This document shows, piece after piece, positions 14,644-23,687 of a DNA stretch of 51,451 nucleotides. The notes beneath the pieces were generated by a model. The model made no database searches. It saw only the letters and a program-made list of their open reading frames with translations, and was not told the DNA's origin. The stretch is from NCBI GenBank assembly GCA_902627595.1, contig CACOJO010000008.1:1-51451 (forward strand), in the 5' to 3' direction. The position numbers were made by a program, and so were the translations under genes. Source of the stretch: an uncultured SAR86 cluster bacterium (GTDB lineage: Bacteria > Pseudomonadota > Gammaproteobacteria > Magnimaribacterales > AG-339-G14). Each line of letters begins with the position of its first letter. Position 1 is the first letter of the stretch.

Positions 14644-15453
14644 GTGAATTCAATTAAAACTGAAATGAAAGAAAAAGGCGTCTATCTTATTACGTTAAAT
14701 AGACCAAAAGTACTCAATAGCTTAAACAAGGAAATCATCGACGAACTGCTAGAAGTATTCGATAAGGCTTATTCTGATCAATCTATTAGAACTATTGTGC
14801 TTACAGGAGAGGGGCGAGGTTTCTGTAGCGGTGCTGATCTTGCTGGTGGCGGTTGGCCTAGTGATCCCAATTGGTCCCCTGGAGAGTCCACAGCCAATGC
14901 TATGGAAATTGGCTTTAACCCGTTGGTGAGGAAAATTGTTAATTGCCCAAAACCTGTCGTGAATGCAATAAACGGCATAGCTGCTGGCGGAGGCGTTGGT
15001 TTAGCCTTATGTGGTGATTTAATTCTGGCTGCTGACACTGCTAAGTTCAAGTTGGTATTTGGACCGCAACTAGGAATCATTCCAGACGTAGGTGCGTCTT
15101 GGCTAGTGCCAAATCTATTGGGCCGAGCTAAGGCAAATGGTATGGCCTTGTTAGGGGAAGATATCAGTGCTGCGCAAGCAGAAGCATGGGGCTTGATCTG
15201 GAAAGTTGTTCCAGAAAAGGAGTTACTAAGCGAAGCTTGTTCACTGGCAGGAAAAATGGCGGACGGCGCAATAACTGGTTTAAAAGCGATTGTAAAAGCG
15301 CATGATAATGCTCTCCAAGTTTCTTTATCTGATCAATTGGATTATGAAAGAGATACACAAAGAGTTTTATGCGATGGTGAAGTTTTCAAAGAAGGTGTTC
15401 AAGCATTTCTAGAAAAAAGAAAGCCAAATTTTAGAGATATTGAAGAAGTTTAA
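14644..15453 (+). CDS. Enoyl-CoA hydratase/isomerase (crotonase family, PaaG-like)
   Basis: I place the start at the GTG at 14644 behind AGAGG (14634-14638); an in-frame GTG at 14614 would add ten residues without a ribosome site. The 269-residue protein shows GEGRGFCSGADL (first oxyanion-hole strand), INGIAAGGGVGLALCGDLILA (second) and FGPQLGIIPDVGASWLVP, where PDxG supplies an Asp as in PaaG-type isomerases. It acts on CoA thioesters in beta-oxidation or aromatic-acid breakdown. It is divergent from the alternative oxidase and convergent with dapE. Substrate is not predictable. Confidence 0.88.
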   Translation: MNSIKTEMKEKGVYLITLNRPKVLNSLNKEIIDELLEVFDKAYSDQSIRTIVLTGEGRGFCSGADLAGGGWPSDPNWSPGESTANAMEIGFNPLVRKIVNCPKPVVNAINGIAAGGGVGLALCGDLILAADTAKFKLVFGPQLGIIPDVGASWLVPNLLGRAKANGMALLGEDISAAQAEAWGLIWKVVPEKELLSEACSLAGKMADGAITGLKAIVKAHDNALQVSLSDQLDYERDTQRVLCDGEVFKEGVQAFLEKRKPNFRDIEEV

Positions 15454-15459
15454 TTTTAC

Positions 15460-16590
15460 TTAATTAGAATTAAGCCTTCCAAGGAGATTTGTATAAATCC
15501 CTTTCAGAGTATCAAGATCTTGTAGGCTGACGTTTTCATCTGTTTTGTGAATGGTTTCATTAAGCGGACCTAATTCAACTATCTCAGAGCCCATGACTTG
15601 AAGAAATCGTCCATCCGAAGTTCCACCGCCATTGTTGATAACAGGCTCATAACCAGTTACTGATTTTACTGAGTCAACAATCTGTTCGATGAAGTATTTT
15701 TTTTCTGTAAGGTAGGGCAATCCACTCAGTACCCAATCAATTTGATATTTAAGGTTTTGTTTTTTTAGAACTGCTTCAAAAGTTTCTTTCAAATATGCTT
15801 CGTTTGACTCTGAACAAAATCTGAAATTAAACATCATTTCAAGTACTCCCGGAACAACATTAGTTGCGCCTGTTCCAGATTTGATATTTGAAATTTGAAA
15901 AGAGGTAGGCTGAAAGTGCTCATTGCCCTCATCCCAAGTAATGCTTTCCAATTCTGAAATTAATTTAGCACTCGTAAAAATCGGATTTTCTACTTTTTCT
16001 GGATAGGCAACATGTCCTTGTTTACCTAAAACTTTTAACGTCCCGCTCAAAGATCCTCTTCTTCCAATTCTAATCGTATCTCCAACTTTTTTATTTGAGG
16101 AGGGTTCTCCAACTAAACAAAAATCTATATGTTCGCCTTCATCCATGAATTTTTTTATGATTACATCAATTTTGCCATCTTCTGGTTCACCTTCTTCATT
16201 AGAAGTTAATAAAACCGCTAAACGATAATTAAGAGAAGGTTTGGTGCTGAGAAATTCCTTCAAAGCCAATAAGTAGGCCGCAATATTTCCTTTCATATCA
16301 GCAGTTCCTCGACCGAACATATGACCGTCAATTGTTTTTGCAGAAAATGGTGGCTGACTCCAGTTCTCAACCGGCCCAGTAGGCACGACATCTGTATGTC
16401 CCAAGAAGCACATCAAAGGACCTTCATCGCCAAGTACCGCATAAAGATTTTCTACATTGTCGTAATTTATTCGTTCACAGCGAAAGCCCAAATCTTCAAG
16501 CATTGGCTCTATAAGATCAAAGCACCCTTCATCTCTTGGTGTAATCGATTCGATTTTAATCAAGTCTTCTAATAAGTTCTGTATATCCAT
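15460..16590 (-). CDS. dapE: Succinyl-diaminopimelate desuccinylase
   Basis: This 376-residue M20 metallopeptidase matches E. coli DapE in length (375). Visible motifs are CFLGHTDVVPTGP (His and Asp zinc ligands), GRGTADMKGNIAAYL (bridging Asp), TSNEEGEPEDG (catalytic Glu pair) and NNGGGTSDGRF, plus ELGPLNETIHKTDE with the last His. It removes succinate from N-succinyl-LL-diaminopimelate on the way to lysine and peptidoglycan. It is convergent with the crotonase (6 bp) and divergent from malate synthase. Confidence 0.95.
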   Translation of the reverse strand: MDIQNLLEDLIKIESITPRDEGCFDLIEPMLEDLGFRCERINYDNVENLYAVLGDEGPLMCFLGHTDVVPTGPVENWSQPPFSAKTIDGHMFGRGTADMKGNIAAYLLALKEFLSTKPSLNYRLAVLLTSNEEGEPEDGKIDVIIKKFMDEGEHIDFCLVGEPSSNKKVGDTIRIGRRGSLSGTLKVLGKQGHVAYPEKVENPIFTSAKLISELESITWDEGNEHFQPTSFQISNIKSGTGATNVVPGVLEMMFNFRFCSESNEAYLKETFEAVLKKQNLKYQIDWVLSGLPYLTEKKYFIEQIVDSVKSVTGYEPVINNGGGTSDGRFLQVMGSEIVELGPLNETIHKTDENVSLQDLDTLKGIYTNLLGRLNSN

Positions 16591-16685
16591 CTGGCGCTAT
16601 TATAAATCCTTAAACAAACTTGTTTTAATATTTATTACTACTGCTAAAATCATTCTTTTATTAGAACCAAATCATAGGAACCAAT

Positions 16686-18842
16686 ATGACAAATCGTATT
16701 CAAAAGGGCGATCTTCAAGTAAGCGAAGAATTAGACAAATTAATCACAGAAAAAGTTTGCGTGGATATCGATGTTGATCCAGATCACTTTTGGAATTCAT
16801 TCAATGAAATTGTAAGAGAATTCACTCCAAGAAATAAAGCTCTACTAAAAGAACGAGAAGAGCTTCAAACTAAAATAGATAATTGGCATAAAGAAAATAA
16901 AGATTTTGATAAAGAAACATACAAAAGTTTTTTAAAAGAAATCGGATACTGGGTAGATACCAATGATGACTTTGAAATAGAAACCACCAACGTCGATGAA
17001 GAAATTTCAACCATTGCTGGAGCGCAACTGGTAGTTCCCGTCATGAATGCTAGGTTTGCTTTGAATGCTGCCAATGCTAGATGGGGAAGTCTTTATGATG
17101 CTTTGTATGGGACGGATATGATTTCCGAAGACGGTGGCGCCGATCGTGGCGGCGCTTATAATCCAGTAAGAGGGGATAAGGTTATAGAATTTTCAAAAAA
17201 CTTTATGAATGAAAATTTTCCTTTGAGCAATGGTTCATACCAAGAAATTGCAGCTTTCCAGATAAACGATGGAAACCTTGAAATCACTCTTAAAGATCAA
17301 ACCAAAGTGTCTTTAGCAGAAGCTGATAAGTTTGCGGGATACTCAGGAGATGTAGAGAACCCCAAAGGAATTTTAATGAAGAACAACAACCTTCATGTAG
17401 AAATTCAAATTGATCGCGAGGATTCAGTAGGCAAGGATGATTTAGCTGGAATCAAAGATATTCTCGTTGAGTCGGCAGTGACTACCATTCAAGACTGTGA
17501 AGACTCAGTCGCCGCAGTAGATGGCGAAGATAAAGCTACAGTTTATAGCAATTGGCTTGGCTTGATGCAGGGCAACTTAGAAGAGACTTTTGACAAAGGC
17601 GGTAAAGCGATGACACGTAAGCTTAACCCTGATCGAAATTATTCTAAACCAGATGGGGCAGCATTTACTTTGCCAGGCAGAAGCACCATGTTAGTCAGAA
17701 ACGTCGGTCACTTAATGACTACTCCGGCTATTTTAGATGCTGAGGGCAATGAAATTTTTGAGGGCATCATGGATGCCATGTTTACCATCACAATCGCGAA
17801 ACACGATTTGTTGGGCAACGGTACATTTAAAAACAGTCGTACAGGCAGTATCTATATTGTGAAACCTAAAATGCATGGTCCCAAAGAAGTACAATTAACC
17901 TGTGACTTATTCGCTGCTGTAGAAAAAGCAGTGGGCTTGGCCCCTTTAACAGCAAAAGTTGGCATTATGGACGAAGAACGTCGTACAACCATCAATCTTA
18001 AGGAGTGCATCAAAGTAGCCAAAGATAGAGTAATTTTCATTAATACTGGTTTCCTAGATCGTACTGGAGATGAGATTCACACCTCCATGGAAGCAGGCCC
18101 GATGATAAGAAAAGCGCAAATGAAACAAGAACCATGGATCCTTGCCTATGAAGATTGGAATGTCGACAAGGGGTTGCAGACCGGTTTCAAAGGCAAAGCT
18201 CAAATCGGTAAAGGAATGTGGGCCATGCCCGATGAAATGCTTGGTATGTATGAAAATAAAACCGTTCATCCAAAAGCTGGTGCTAATTGCGCGTGGGTGC
18301 CTTCACCAACCGCGGCAACTTTACATGCTCTGCACTATCATCAAATCAGCGTACCAAGTGTGCAAGATGATTTGAAACAAAGAAAAGAGGCCAATATGGA
18401 CGAAATCTTAGAAATTCCTCTTTTAAAAGAAGAGCTTTCCAAAGAAGAAATTCAAGCAGAGTTGGATAACAATGCTCAAGGAATTTTAGGTTACGTGGTA
18501 CGTTGGATCGACCAGGGGGTAGGTTGTTCAAAAGTGCCTGATATCAATAATGTTGGGTTAATGGAAGATCGAGCAACTTGCCGAATTTCTAGTCAGCACA
18601 TTGCCAATTGGTTACACCATGGTCTTTGTGATGAGGCGCAAGTTTTAGAGACTATGAAAAAAATGGCAGTGGTTGTCGACGACCAAAATTCTGGTGATCC
18701 AGTTTATGAAAACATGGCTCCAAGTTATGACGGAGATGCATTTAAAGCTGCTTGTGATTTAGTTTTAAAAGGTAGAGTGCAACCGAGCGGATATACTGAA
18801 CCCATCTTGCATGCACAACGTTTGGTTAAAAAAGCAAATTAG
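16686..18842 (+). CDS. glcB: Malate synthase G
   Basis: This 718-residue single-chain enzyme is close to E. coli GlcB (723). Characteristic segments include [45 protein letters not shown] with the catalytic Arg region, [19 protein letters not shown], and near the C-terminus [18 protein letters not shown]. It condenses glyoxylate with acetyl-CoA to malate, the second step of the glyoxylate shunt and of glycolate use. Isocitrate lyase is not in the window. AGGA precedes the ATG. The amidohydrolase follows after 8 bp, so the two are probably one operon. Confidence 0.97.
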   Translation: MTNRIQKGDLQVSEELDKLITEKVCVDIDVDPDHFWNSFNEIVREFTPRNKALLKEREELQTKIDNWHKENKDFDKETYKSFLKEIGYWVDTNDDFEIETTNVDEEISTIAGAQLVVPVMNARFALNAANARWGSLYDALYGTDMISEDGGADRGGAYNPVRGDKVIEFSKNFMNENFPLSNGSYQEIAAFQINDGNLEITLKDQTKVSLAEADKFAGYSGDVENPKGILMKNNNLHVEIQIDREDSVGKDDLAGIKDILVESAVTTIQDCEDSVAAVDGEDKATVYSNWLGLMQGNLEETFDKGGKAMTRKLNPDRNYSKPDGAAFTLPGRSTMLVRNVGHLMTTPAILDAEGNEIFEGIMDAMFTITIAKHDLLGNGTFKNSRTGSIYIVKPKMHGPKEVQLTCDLFAAVEKAVGLAPLTAKVGIMDEERRTTINLKECIKVAKDRVIFINTGFLDRTGDEIHTSMEAGPMIRKAQMKQEPWILAYEDWNVDKGLQTGFKGKAQIGKGMWAMPDEMLGMYENKTVHPKAGANCAWVPSPTAATLHALHYHQISVPSVQDDLKQRKEANMDEILEIPLLKEELSKEEIQAELDNNAQGILGYVVRWIDQGVGCSKVPDINNVGLMEDRATCRISSQHIANWLHHGLCDEAQVLETMKKMAVVVDDQNSGDPVYENMAPSYDGDAFKAACDLVLKGRVQPSGYTEPILHAQRLVKKAN

Positions 18843-18850
18843 TCAAAAGC

Positions 18851-19879
18851 ATGAGCAATCTTTCTCAGCAAGAATGGTTAGCTCAAATATCTGAAGAGAT
18901 CATTGATCCAAAACAAAGAATTATCGATCCTCATCATCATCTTTGGCCGGGCGCATCAAATGACTCATCGGATAACTCAAATCAATATCTATTAGAAGAC
19001 CTGTGGGCAGACACGAGTTCAGGGCACAATGTCACTAACACAGTTTTTATCGATTGCAGTCAATGTTATTGGAATTCAACTGATCAAGCTTTAAATCCTG
19101 TGGGGGAGACTGAGTTTGTCAAAAAAATAGCTGACGAATCAAAAGTAGATTCAAAGCAAGCAACAATTTCTGGCATTGTAGGGCATGTAGACATGCTTCT
19201 TGGTTTTGAGGCAGAGCGTGTTTTAGAAAAACATCTCGAGATAGGGCAAGAATTATTCAAAGGTATTCGTCATGCAGGTGGTTGGGACCCTCATCCCAAT
19301 GTAAGAAATTCTCATCACAATGCCTGTGAAGGTTTATATCTTCTGCCAAATTTTCTTGATGGGTTACAAACTCTCGCAAAATTAGGTTACGTTTTTGAAG
19401 CTTGGCAATATCATCATCAAATTCCTCAAATCACTGAATTGGCTAAACAGTTTCCAGATTTGGTTATTATTCTGAATCACTTCAGCGGTCCTTTAGGCAT
19501 TGGGCCTTATAAAAACAAACAAGTAGAAATTTTTTCACAATGGCAAAAAGATCTAAAAGAACTTAGTCAGCATGAAAATGTATTTGCCAAACTTGGTGGA
19601 TTAGCAATGCCAGTGAATGGTTTTGGGTTTCATACACAAGATAAACCACCCACATCAGATGAATTCATTTTAAAACAAAAAGCTTATTACGAAACCGCAC
19701 TAGAATATTTCACTCCAGCAAGGTGTATGTTTGAAAGTAATTTTCCTGTTGATAAAGCTTCCATCTCATATCCTATTTTATGGAATGCGTTTAAGAAATT
19801 GGCAGCTAATTATAGTGCGTCTGAAAGAGATCAGCTTTTCTATAAAACTGCCTCAAAGGTTTATCGAATTACTGATTGA
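18851..19879 (+). CDS. Amidohydrolase-2 family TIM-barrel hydrolase
   Basis: This 342-residue protein opens its barrel with RIIDPHHHLWPGA, the His-x-His metal site. GIRHAGGWDPHPNVRNSHH is in the middle, and NHFSGPLG and MFESNFPVDKAS near the end provide the later metal and catalytic His/Asp positions. Members hydrolyse lactones or decarboxylate ring acids and often occur in aromatic or sugar-lactone pathways. It follows malate synthase by 8 bp. Its stop overlaps the convergent acyl-CoA dehydrogenase by 11 bp. Substrate unknown. Confidence 0.85.
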   Translation: MSNLSQQEWLAQISEEIIDPKQRIIDPHHHLWPGASNDSSDNSNQYLLEDLWADTSSGHNVTNTVFIDCSQCYWNSTDQALNPVGETEFVKKIADESKVDSKQATISGIVGHVDMLLGFEAERVLEKHLEIGQELFKGIRHAGGWDPHPNVRNSHHNACEGLYLLPNFLDGLQTLAKLGYVFEAWQYHHQIPQITELAKQFPDLVIILNHFSGPLGIGPYKNKQVEIFSQWQKDLKELSQHENVFAKLGGLAMPVNGFGFHTQDKPPTSDEFILKQKAYYETALEYFTPARCMFESNFPVDKASISYPILWNAFKKLAANYSASERDQLFYKTASKVYRITD

Positions 19880-20963
19880 AACCTTGAATTTCTGCTGCTT
19901 CTTCTCTCACCAATTCTGGTCCACCAAGTAGCTGTCGATTTAACCCAATTCGTTTGAACCAATAATGCAATCCAAGAAGATCGGTGAAGCCCATACCACC
20001 ATGCACTTCTGTTGCCTTTTTTGAAACCATTTTAGCTACCTCAGAAATGTGGGATTTTGCCTGACAAGCCTGCAGACGCGCTTCATCTGGCGCGTGATCA
20101 AAAGAATGAGCCGCTTGCCATAGCATTGCGTAACAAGGTTCTAAGTCAGAAGCCATCTCAGCACACATGTGTTTCACTGCTTGAAAGGAACCTATTACAC
20201 GATTGAACTGCTTACGTTCTTTAGCGTAAGAAACAGCTTTTTCAATCATGCTTTCCGATGCTCCTAAACTATCTGCCGCAAATATTATTCGCCCAGCATC
20301 TAAGACTTTTTTTGCGATTTCAGGATCATTTTCAGAAACCGGCAAGACCTCAGCAGAAACATTTTTCAAATTTAGTTCCAAATAGCTTCTGGTTTTATCA
20401 ACTGAGGTTAAAGTTGTAATTTCAACACCTTTGTCTTTTGCATCCACTAAAAAGAGTACACCACCTTTGGTAGCCAAAAGAAAATAATCAGCCCGATCTC
20501 CATCGATTACAAATAGAGCTTTTCCATTCGCTTTGCCATTTGCCAAATCAATTCCAGCATCTTCTCGAGCTGCAACATACTCGCTCAAGCCTACACCAAA
20601 CTTGGTTTCATTGGATGCAATTTGGGGTAAGTATTTTGCTTTTTGGTCATCCGAACCTGCTAAATTCAGTGCTATTGGCGCCATCACATATGAGCCTGCA
20701 AAAGGAATAGGACCAACCCCAGTACCTAAGCCCTGAGCTACAGCAACTGCCGACAATAAATCTGCACCCAAGCCATCAAATTCTTCAGGCACCAATAAGG
20801 CATTTATTCCCAAATTGATTAACCCGCTGTAAATTTCCTGTGCAAGAGCTTCATCTTCACCATTGGCTATTTTTCTGATTTCATCAACCGTTACGTTGTC
20901 AGCTAAAAATTTTTTAACGTAATCCTGAAATTGTTCCTGTTCTTCTGACAATCCAAAAAACAT
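19869..20963 (-). CDS. Acyl-CoA dehydrogenase, small subunit type (no obvious catalytic Glu)
   Basis: This 364-residue flavoprotein-family member has an N-terminal helical domain (FGLSEEQEQFQDYVKKFLAD) and the C-terminal helical domain with KERKQFNRVIGSFQAVKH and EVHGGMGFTDLLGLHYWFKR. In the position where related enzymes have a catalytic Glu before Arg, it reads DAGRIIFAADSLG. Its gene starts inside the stop of the 415-codon dehydrogenase gene (TAATG). Such unequal adjacent pairs are known as alpha2beta2 dehydrogenases for bulky substrates such as steroid side chains in actinobacteria. A heteromer with its neighbour is therefore inferred. Confidence 0.88.
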   Translation of the reverse strand: MFFGLSEEQEQFQDYVKKFLADNVTVDEIRKIANGEDEALAQEIYSGLINLGINALLVPEEFDGLGADLLSAVAVAQGLGTGVGPIPFAGSYVMAPIALNLAGSDDQKAKYLPQIASNETKFGVGLSEYVAAREDAGIDLANGKANGKALFVIDGDRADYFLLATKGGVLFLVDAKDKGVEITTLTSVDKTRSYLELNLKNVSAEVLPVSENDPEIAKKVLDAGRIIFAADSLGASESMIEKAVSYAKERKQFNRVIGSFQAVKHMCAEMASDLEPCYAMLWQAAHSFDHAPDEARLQACQAKSHISEVAKMVSKKATEVHGGMGFTDLLGLHYWFKRIGLNRQLLGGPELVREEAAEIQGFNQ

Positions 20964-22210
20964 TACGAAGCCTCCGTTACTTTAGGTTCCTTTGGCATTC
21001 CCAACCCTCTTTCAGAGATGATATTTTTTTGAATTTGATTAGTTCCGCCACCAATGATCAGTCCCAAGAAATACATGTAGGTGAATTGAAAAGAACCATC
21101 TTCTTTGAGATAAGGACTATCTTCATAGAGAGTACCTATTTCTCCAAGGACATCAATCGCCAGACCTTCAAGCTCATGACGTAATTCGGTGCCTACTAAT
21201 TTTTGAATCATCCCGCCAAGTTTTACGTTCTGCCCTGGATTGATTTTTGAGGAAAGTAATCTTAAGGAATGTGCCTGACTCGCCATGACTTTTCCTTGAA
21301 CTTGCATCAATCGGTCACGGTAAGAAGGAATGTCTATCAAACGTCTACCATCGATGGTTTGTTCTTTCATCATATTGATCAAAGTATTCAGTCGATTCAT
21401 AGTAGCATTGGGATCAGCCAAAGAACCACGTTCATGTCCCAAAACTGAGTTAGCCACCGACCAACCTTCACCACGCTTGGCTACAATATTTTCTTCAGGC
21501 ACTGTGACATCATCAAAGAATACTTCGTTAAATCCTGCCTTTAAAGTCATATCAACCAAGGGTCTTATTTCAATGCCTGGAGTATCCATTGGAATTAAAA
21601 TAAAACTGATTCCAGAATGCTTAGGAGCTTGTGGTTCGGTTCTGACTAAGCAAAACATCATTTGCGAATATTGAGCCGTACTGGTCCAAATTTTTTGCCC
21701 ATTGATTACCCAGTTTCCATCTATAAGTTCTCCTTTGGTTTGCAGGCTAGCTAAGTCACTTCCTGCATTTGGCTCAGAATAACCCTGACACCAAATCATT
21801 TCACCGTGCAGAGTAGGGCGAATGTATTTTTGTTTTTGTTCTTCACTGCCCCATTCAAGTAAGGTCGGGACCAACATGTCGATGCCTTGACCACCCATCC
21901 CTCCGGGAATTTTTGCCTTAGAAAATTCAGTAGCTATGATACGACTTTTAATGATGTCAGTGTCGCCACCAAAACCCCCATATTCTTTGGGAATAGCTCG
22001 AGCAATATAACCCTTTTCAATTAATATTTTTTGCCACTCAGAACGGGTAACCTCTTTGGATGATTTTTTACTTGCAGAAGAACCGCTGAGCGCATCTGAC
22101 ATATTGCCATCATTGCTTTCACTTTTGAACGAGACCCCTTGATATTCTTTACAAAAAGCTTGTACATCTTTACGAAAATCTTCGTATTCAGCGCCATAAT
22201 TTAAATCCAT
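20963..22210 (-). CDS. Acyl-CoA dehydrogenase, larger subunit
   Basis: This 415-residue acyl-CoA dehydrogenase has WCQGYSEPNAGSDLASLQT (flavin and substrate region), GQKIWTSTAQYSQ, a segment LGHERGSLAD with the likely catalytic Glu, and a C-terminal GGGTNQIQKNIISERGLG. The more common EGTNEIQ position has Gly in place of Glu, as in subfamilies whose base sits in the LxxER helix. A Ser/Lys-rich insert (SDALSGSSASKKSSK) lies near residue 50. GGAG precedes the ATG. It is the first gene of a coupled pair, and an inverted repeat that looks like a repressor site lies upstream. Confidence 0.9.
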   Translation of the reverse strand: MDLNYGAEYEDFRKDVQAFCKEYQGVSFKSESNDGNMSDALSGSSASKKSSKEVTRSEWQKILIEKGYIARAIPKEYGGFGGDTDIIKSRIIATEFSKAKIPGGMGGQGIDMLVPTLLEWGSEEQKQKYIRPTLHGEMIWCQGYSEPNAGSDLASLQTKGELIDGNWVINGQKIWTSTAQYSQMMFCLVRTEPQAPKHSGISFILIPMDTPGIEIRPLVDMTLKAGFNEVFFDDVTVPEENIVAKRGEGWSVANSVLGHERGSLADPNATMNRLNTLINMMKEQTIDGRRLIDIPSYRDRLMQVQGKVMASQAHSLRLLSSKINPGQNVKLGGMIQKLVGTELRHELEGLAIDVLGEIGTLYEDSPYLKEDGSFQFTYMYFLGLIIGGGTNQIQKNIISERGLGMPKEPKVTEAS

Positions 22211-22224
22211 TTTTTTCTCCTTGT

Positions 22225-22244
22225 ATTACTTACCGACAAGTAAT
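22225..22244. promoter_or_regulatory. Inverted repeat, candidate TetR-type operator upstream of the dehydrogenase pair
   Basis: ATTACTT (22225-22231) and AAGTAAT (22238-22244) form a perfect 7-bp inverted repeat around ACCGAC. The 20-bp span, 15 bp before the dehydrogenase ATG, has the form of a TetR-family operator. A TetR gene lies 0.8 kb away. Confidence 0.45.
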
Positions 22245-22332
22245 TATTCTAAGGCTAAATATCCTAAACGCCAACTGAACAGAAAAAACTATTGATGGCG
22301 CTTGGATAGCAAAATAGCTAAAATCAAAAATC

Positions 22333-23013
22333 ATGACTCGCTGGTTTGTCATCTTTTTATCTTCTTTGCTTATTGTTTTGGGCGCTCGCTTTGGAACTTA
22401 CTCTCCACTGCCAAAAGCAGTGTTTGTTGATTGTGAAACTCCAGTTGCAGAAAATAAATTGCAAGGCCTTTGGGAATTAGATCGCATTGACAACTATGAA
22501 GCTTTTCATGAAGGTCTCGAGTCAAATTCAGGTTTGCTGAGCTATTTAGAAACCTTCGCTTACCCATTTGTCCTAGAAAGAAGTCAGCTATACCGCATTG
22601 AGCAATGTGGTACAGAAATCGCTCTTACGGTCAATTACCTACGTACTTGGCTTATGGCGACTGCTGAAATAGATGAACCGGATATTCAATTAGAACTGCA
22701 AGATTTAAAATCCGAATTGAAACAAACTTTAGAAGAGACTTTTCAAGAAGTCTTGACGGACGTTAAAGATGCTCTCGCTATAGAAGCGAAACCAGAAGCT
22801 GATAAAGTTTTAAAATTTTTAAGAAAATCAGATAGTTTGAACATTGCTGCAGAACTAACTTTTGTTGGAGAGGAAATTACCATTTATGGTTCGCTGAATG
22901 GTAAAAACTACAAAGAAAGAATTTATTATGATGCCGGTGAGCTGGTAAGGGAAATTGCTTTTGTAGAGTCTACTTTAGGATCAACGGATTTTATCTATCG
23001 TCGTTATCCTTAG
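22333..23013 (+). CDS. Conserved-looking exported protein of unknown function
   Basis: I do not recognise this 226-residue protein. It begins with a hydrophobic segment (WFVIFLSSLLIVLGARFG) that is a signal peptide or N-terminal anchor. Then come LQGLWELDRIDNY (lipocalin-like wording), a charged helical stretch rich in Glu and Leu (about 115-160: LELQDLKSELKQTLEET) and a beta-rich end with AELTFVGEEITIYGSLNG. It is divergent from the dehydrogenase pair. Its 3' end overlaps the convergent TetR gene by 23 bp. A periplasmic lipid- or ligand-binding role is only a guess. Confidence 0.7.
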   Translation: MTRWFVIFLSSLLIVLGARFGTYSPLPKAVFVDCETPVAENKLQGLWELDRIDNYEAFHEGLESNSGLLSYLETFAYPFVLERSQLYRIEQCGTEIALTVNYLRTWLMATAEIDEPDIQLELQDLKSELKQTLEETFQEVLTDVKDALAIEAKPEADKVLKFLRKSDSLNIAAELTFVGEEITIYGSLNGKNYKERIYYDAGELVREIAFVESTLGSTDFIYRRYP

Positions 23014-23626
23014 TTTCCCAGTGAAAAGTTTCGTTTAGAATACGGTCAATTATCTGATCTCTTTGTTCATTGGGAATATCAACAACCGTCACATTTTTTG
23101 CTAATTTTGCAAATGCTTCTTTTTCTGACAATTCCCCATTCACTACTTGTTCAACAGCTCCGATCGCTGCCCATTGCATATAGTGTCGAGCGTCTTTAAA
23201 TTGCATCAAGTCATCTATATCCGTATTTTGAATTTGTTTTGCCTTGACAGCATTTAAAAAATTATTCTCCATATTCGGCTGGGAAATTTCTTTAAAAACC
23301 TGAATGACCATCTTAACGTCTTTGAGAAGCCAATTGATTGAAGGAGAGTTGGCTAATAAATTGATACCTCTTAGCAAAGCTAAATAAATGATGTAAACAT
23401 AATCTTTTTCGTTTTTGACCCCGAGTTTAAACTCAATCAAAACGTTTCTTACCGTTTTGTTTAGAGCCTCTATTTGAACCTCTTCAACGCTATCAAAATG
23501 GTTATAAAAAGTTCCATAACCAACATCGGCAATTTTGATGAGCTTTTTAACACTAATCCTCTCAGTGCCCTCTGTATTGAAGTACTCAATAGCAGCATCT
23601 ATAAGCTTTTCTTTGGTTTTACTCAT
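22991..23626 (-). CDS. TetR-family transcriptional regulator
   Basis: The first 50 residues form a TetR helix-turn-helix: KEKLIDAAIEYFNTEG, then ISVKKLIKIADVGYGTFYNHFDSVEEV. The rest is an alpha-helical ligand domain. I prefer the Met at 23626 (MSKTKEK, 211 residues) because it gives the normal short lead into helix 1; frames from 23656 add ten residues. It is divergent from the first giant surface-protein gene, whose start is 62 bp away. It is also near the acyl-CoA dehydrogenase pair. Either could be its target, and an acyl-CoA ligand is plausible but unproven. Confidence 0.88.
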   Translation of the reverse strand: MSKTKEKLIDAAIEYFNTEGTERISVKKLIKIADVGYGTFYNHFDSVEEVQIEALNKTVRNVLIEFKLGVKNEKDYVYIIYLALLRGINLLANSPSINWLLKDVKMVIQVFKEISQPNMENNFLNAVKAKQIQNTDIDDLMQFKDARHYMQWAAIGAVEQVVNGELSEKEAFAKLAKNVTVVDIPNEQRDQIIDRILNETFHWETKDNDDR

Positions 23627-23647
23627 TTCTGACATAGTGTACAGAAA
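23626..23647. promoter_or_regulatory. Inverted repeat at the TetR start, possible autoregulatory operator
   Basis: TTTCTG (23626-23631) and CAGAAA (23642-23647) are an inverted repeat with a 10-bp centre, overlapping the preferred TetR start and lying just upstream of the giant-gene promoter. Only six bases per arm match, so this is tentative. Confidence 0.3.
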
Positions 23648-23649
23648 AT

Positions 23650-23678
23650 ATGACATTCTTTATATGTTTTGCTTTAAT
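23650..23678 (+). promoter_or_regulatory. Promoter of the first giant gene, probably leaderless
   Basis: ATGACA (23650-23655) and TTTAAT (23673-23678) are 17 bp apart. A start about 7 bp downstream falls at 23685, only three bases before the ATG at 23688, which also lacks a Shine-Dalgarno. Confidence 0.5.
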
Positions 23679-23687
23679 GATCTTCAT

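Noticed and set aside
23535..23687. Upstream extension of giant gene 1 (MMSFLTLILS start)
   Set aside because: It is antisense to the TetR helix-turn-helix, and a promoter with -10 at 23673-23678 would start transcription after it.
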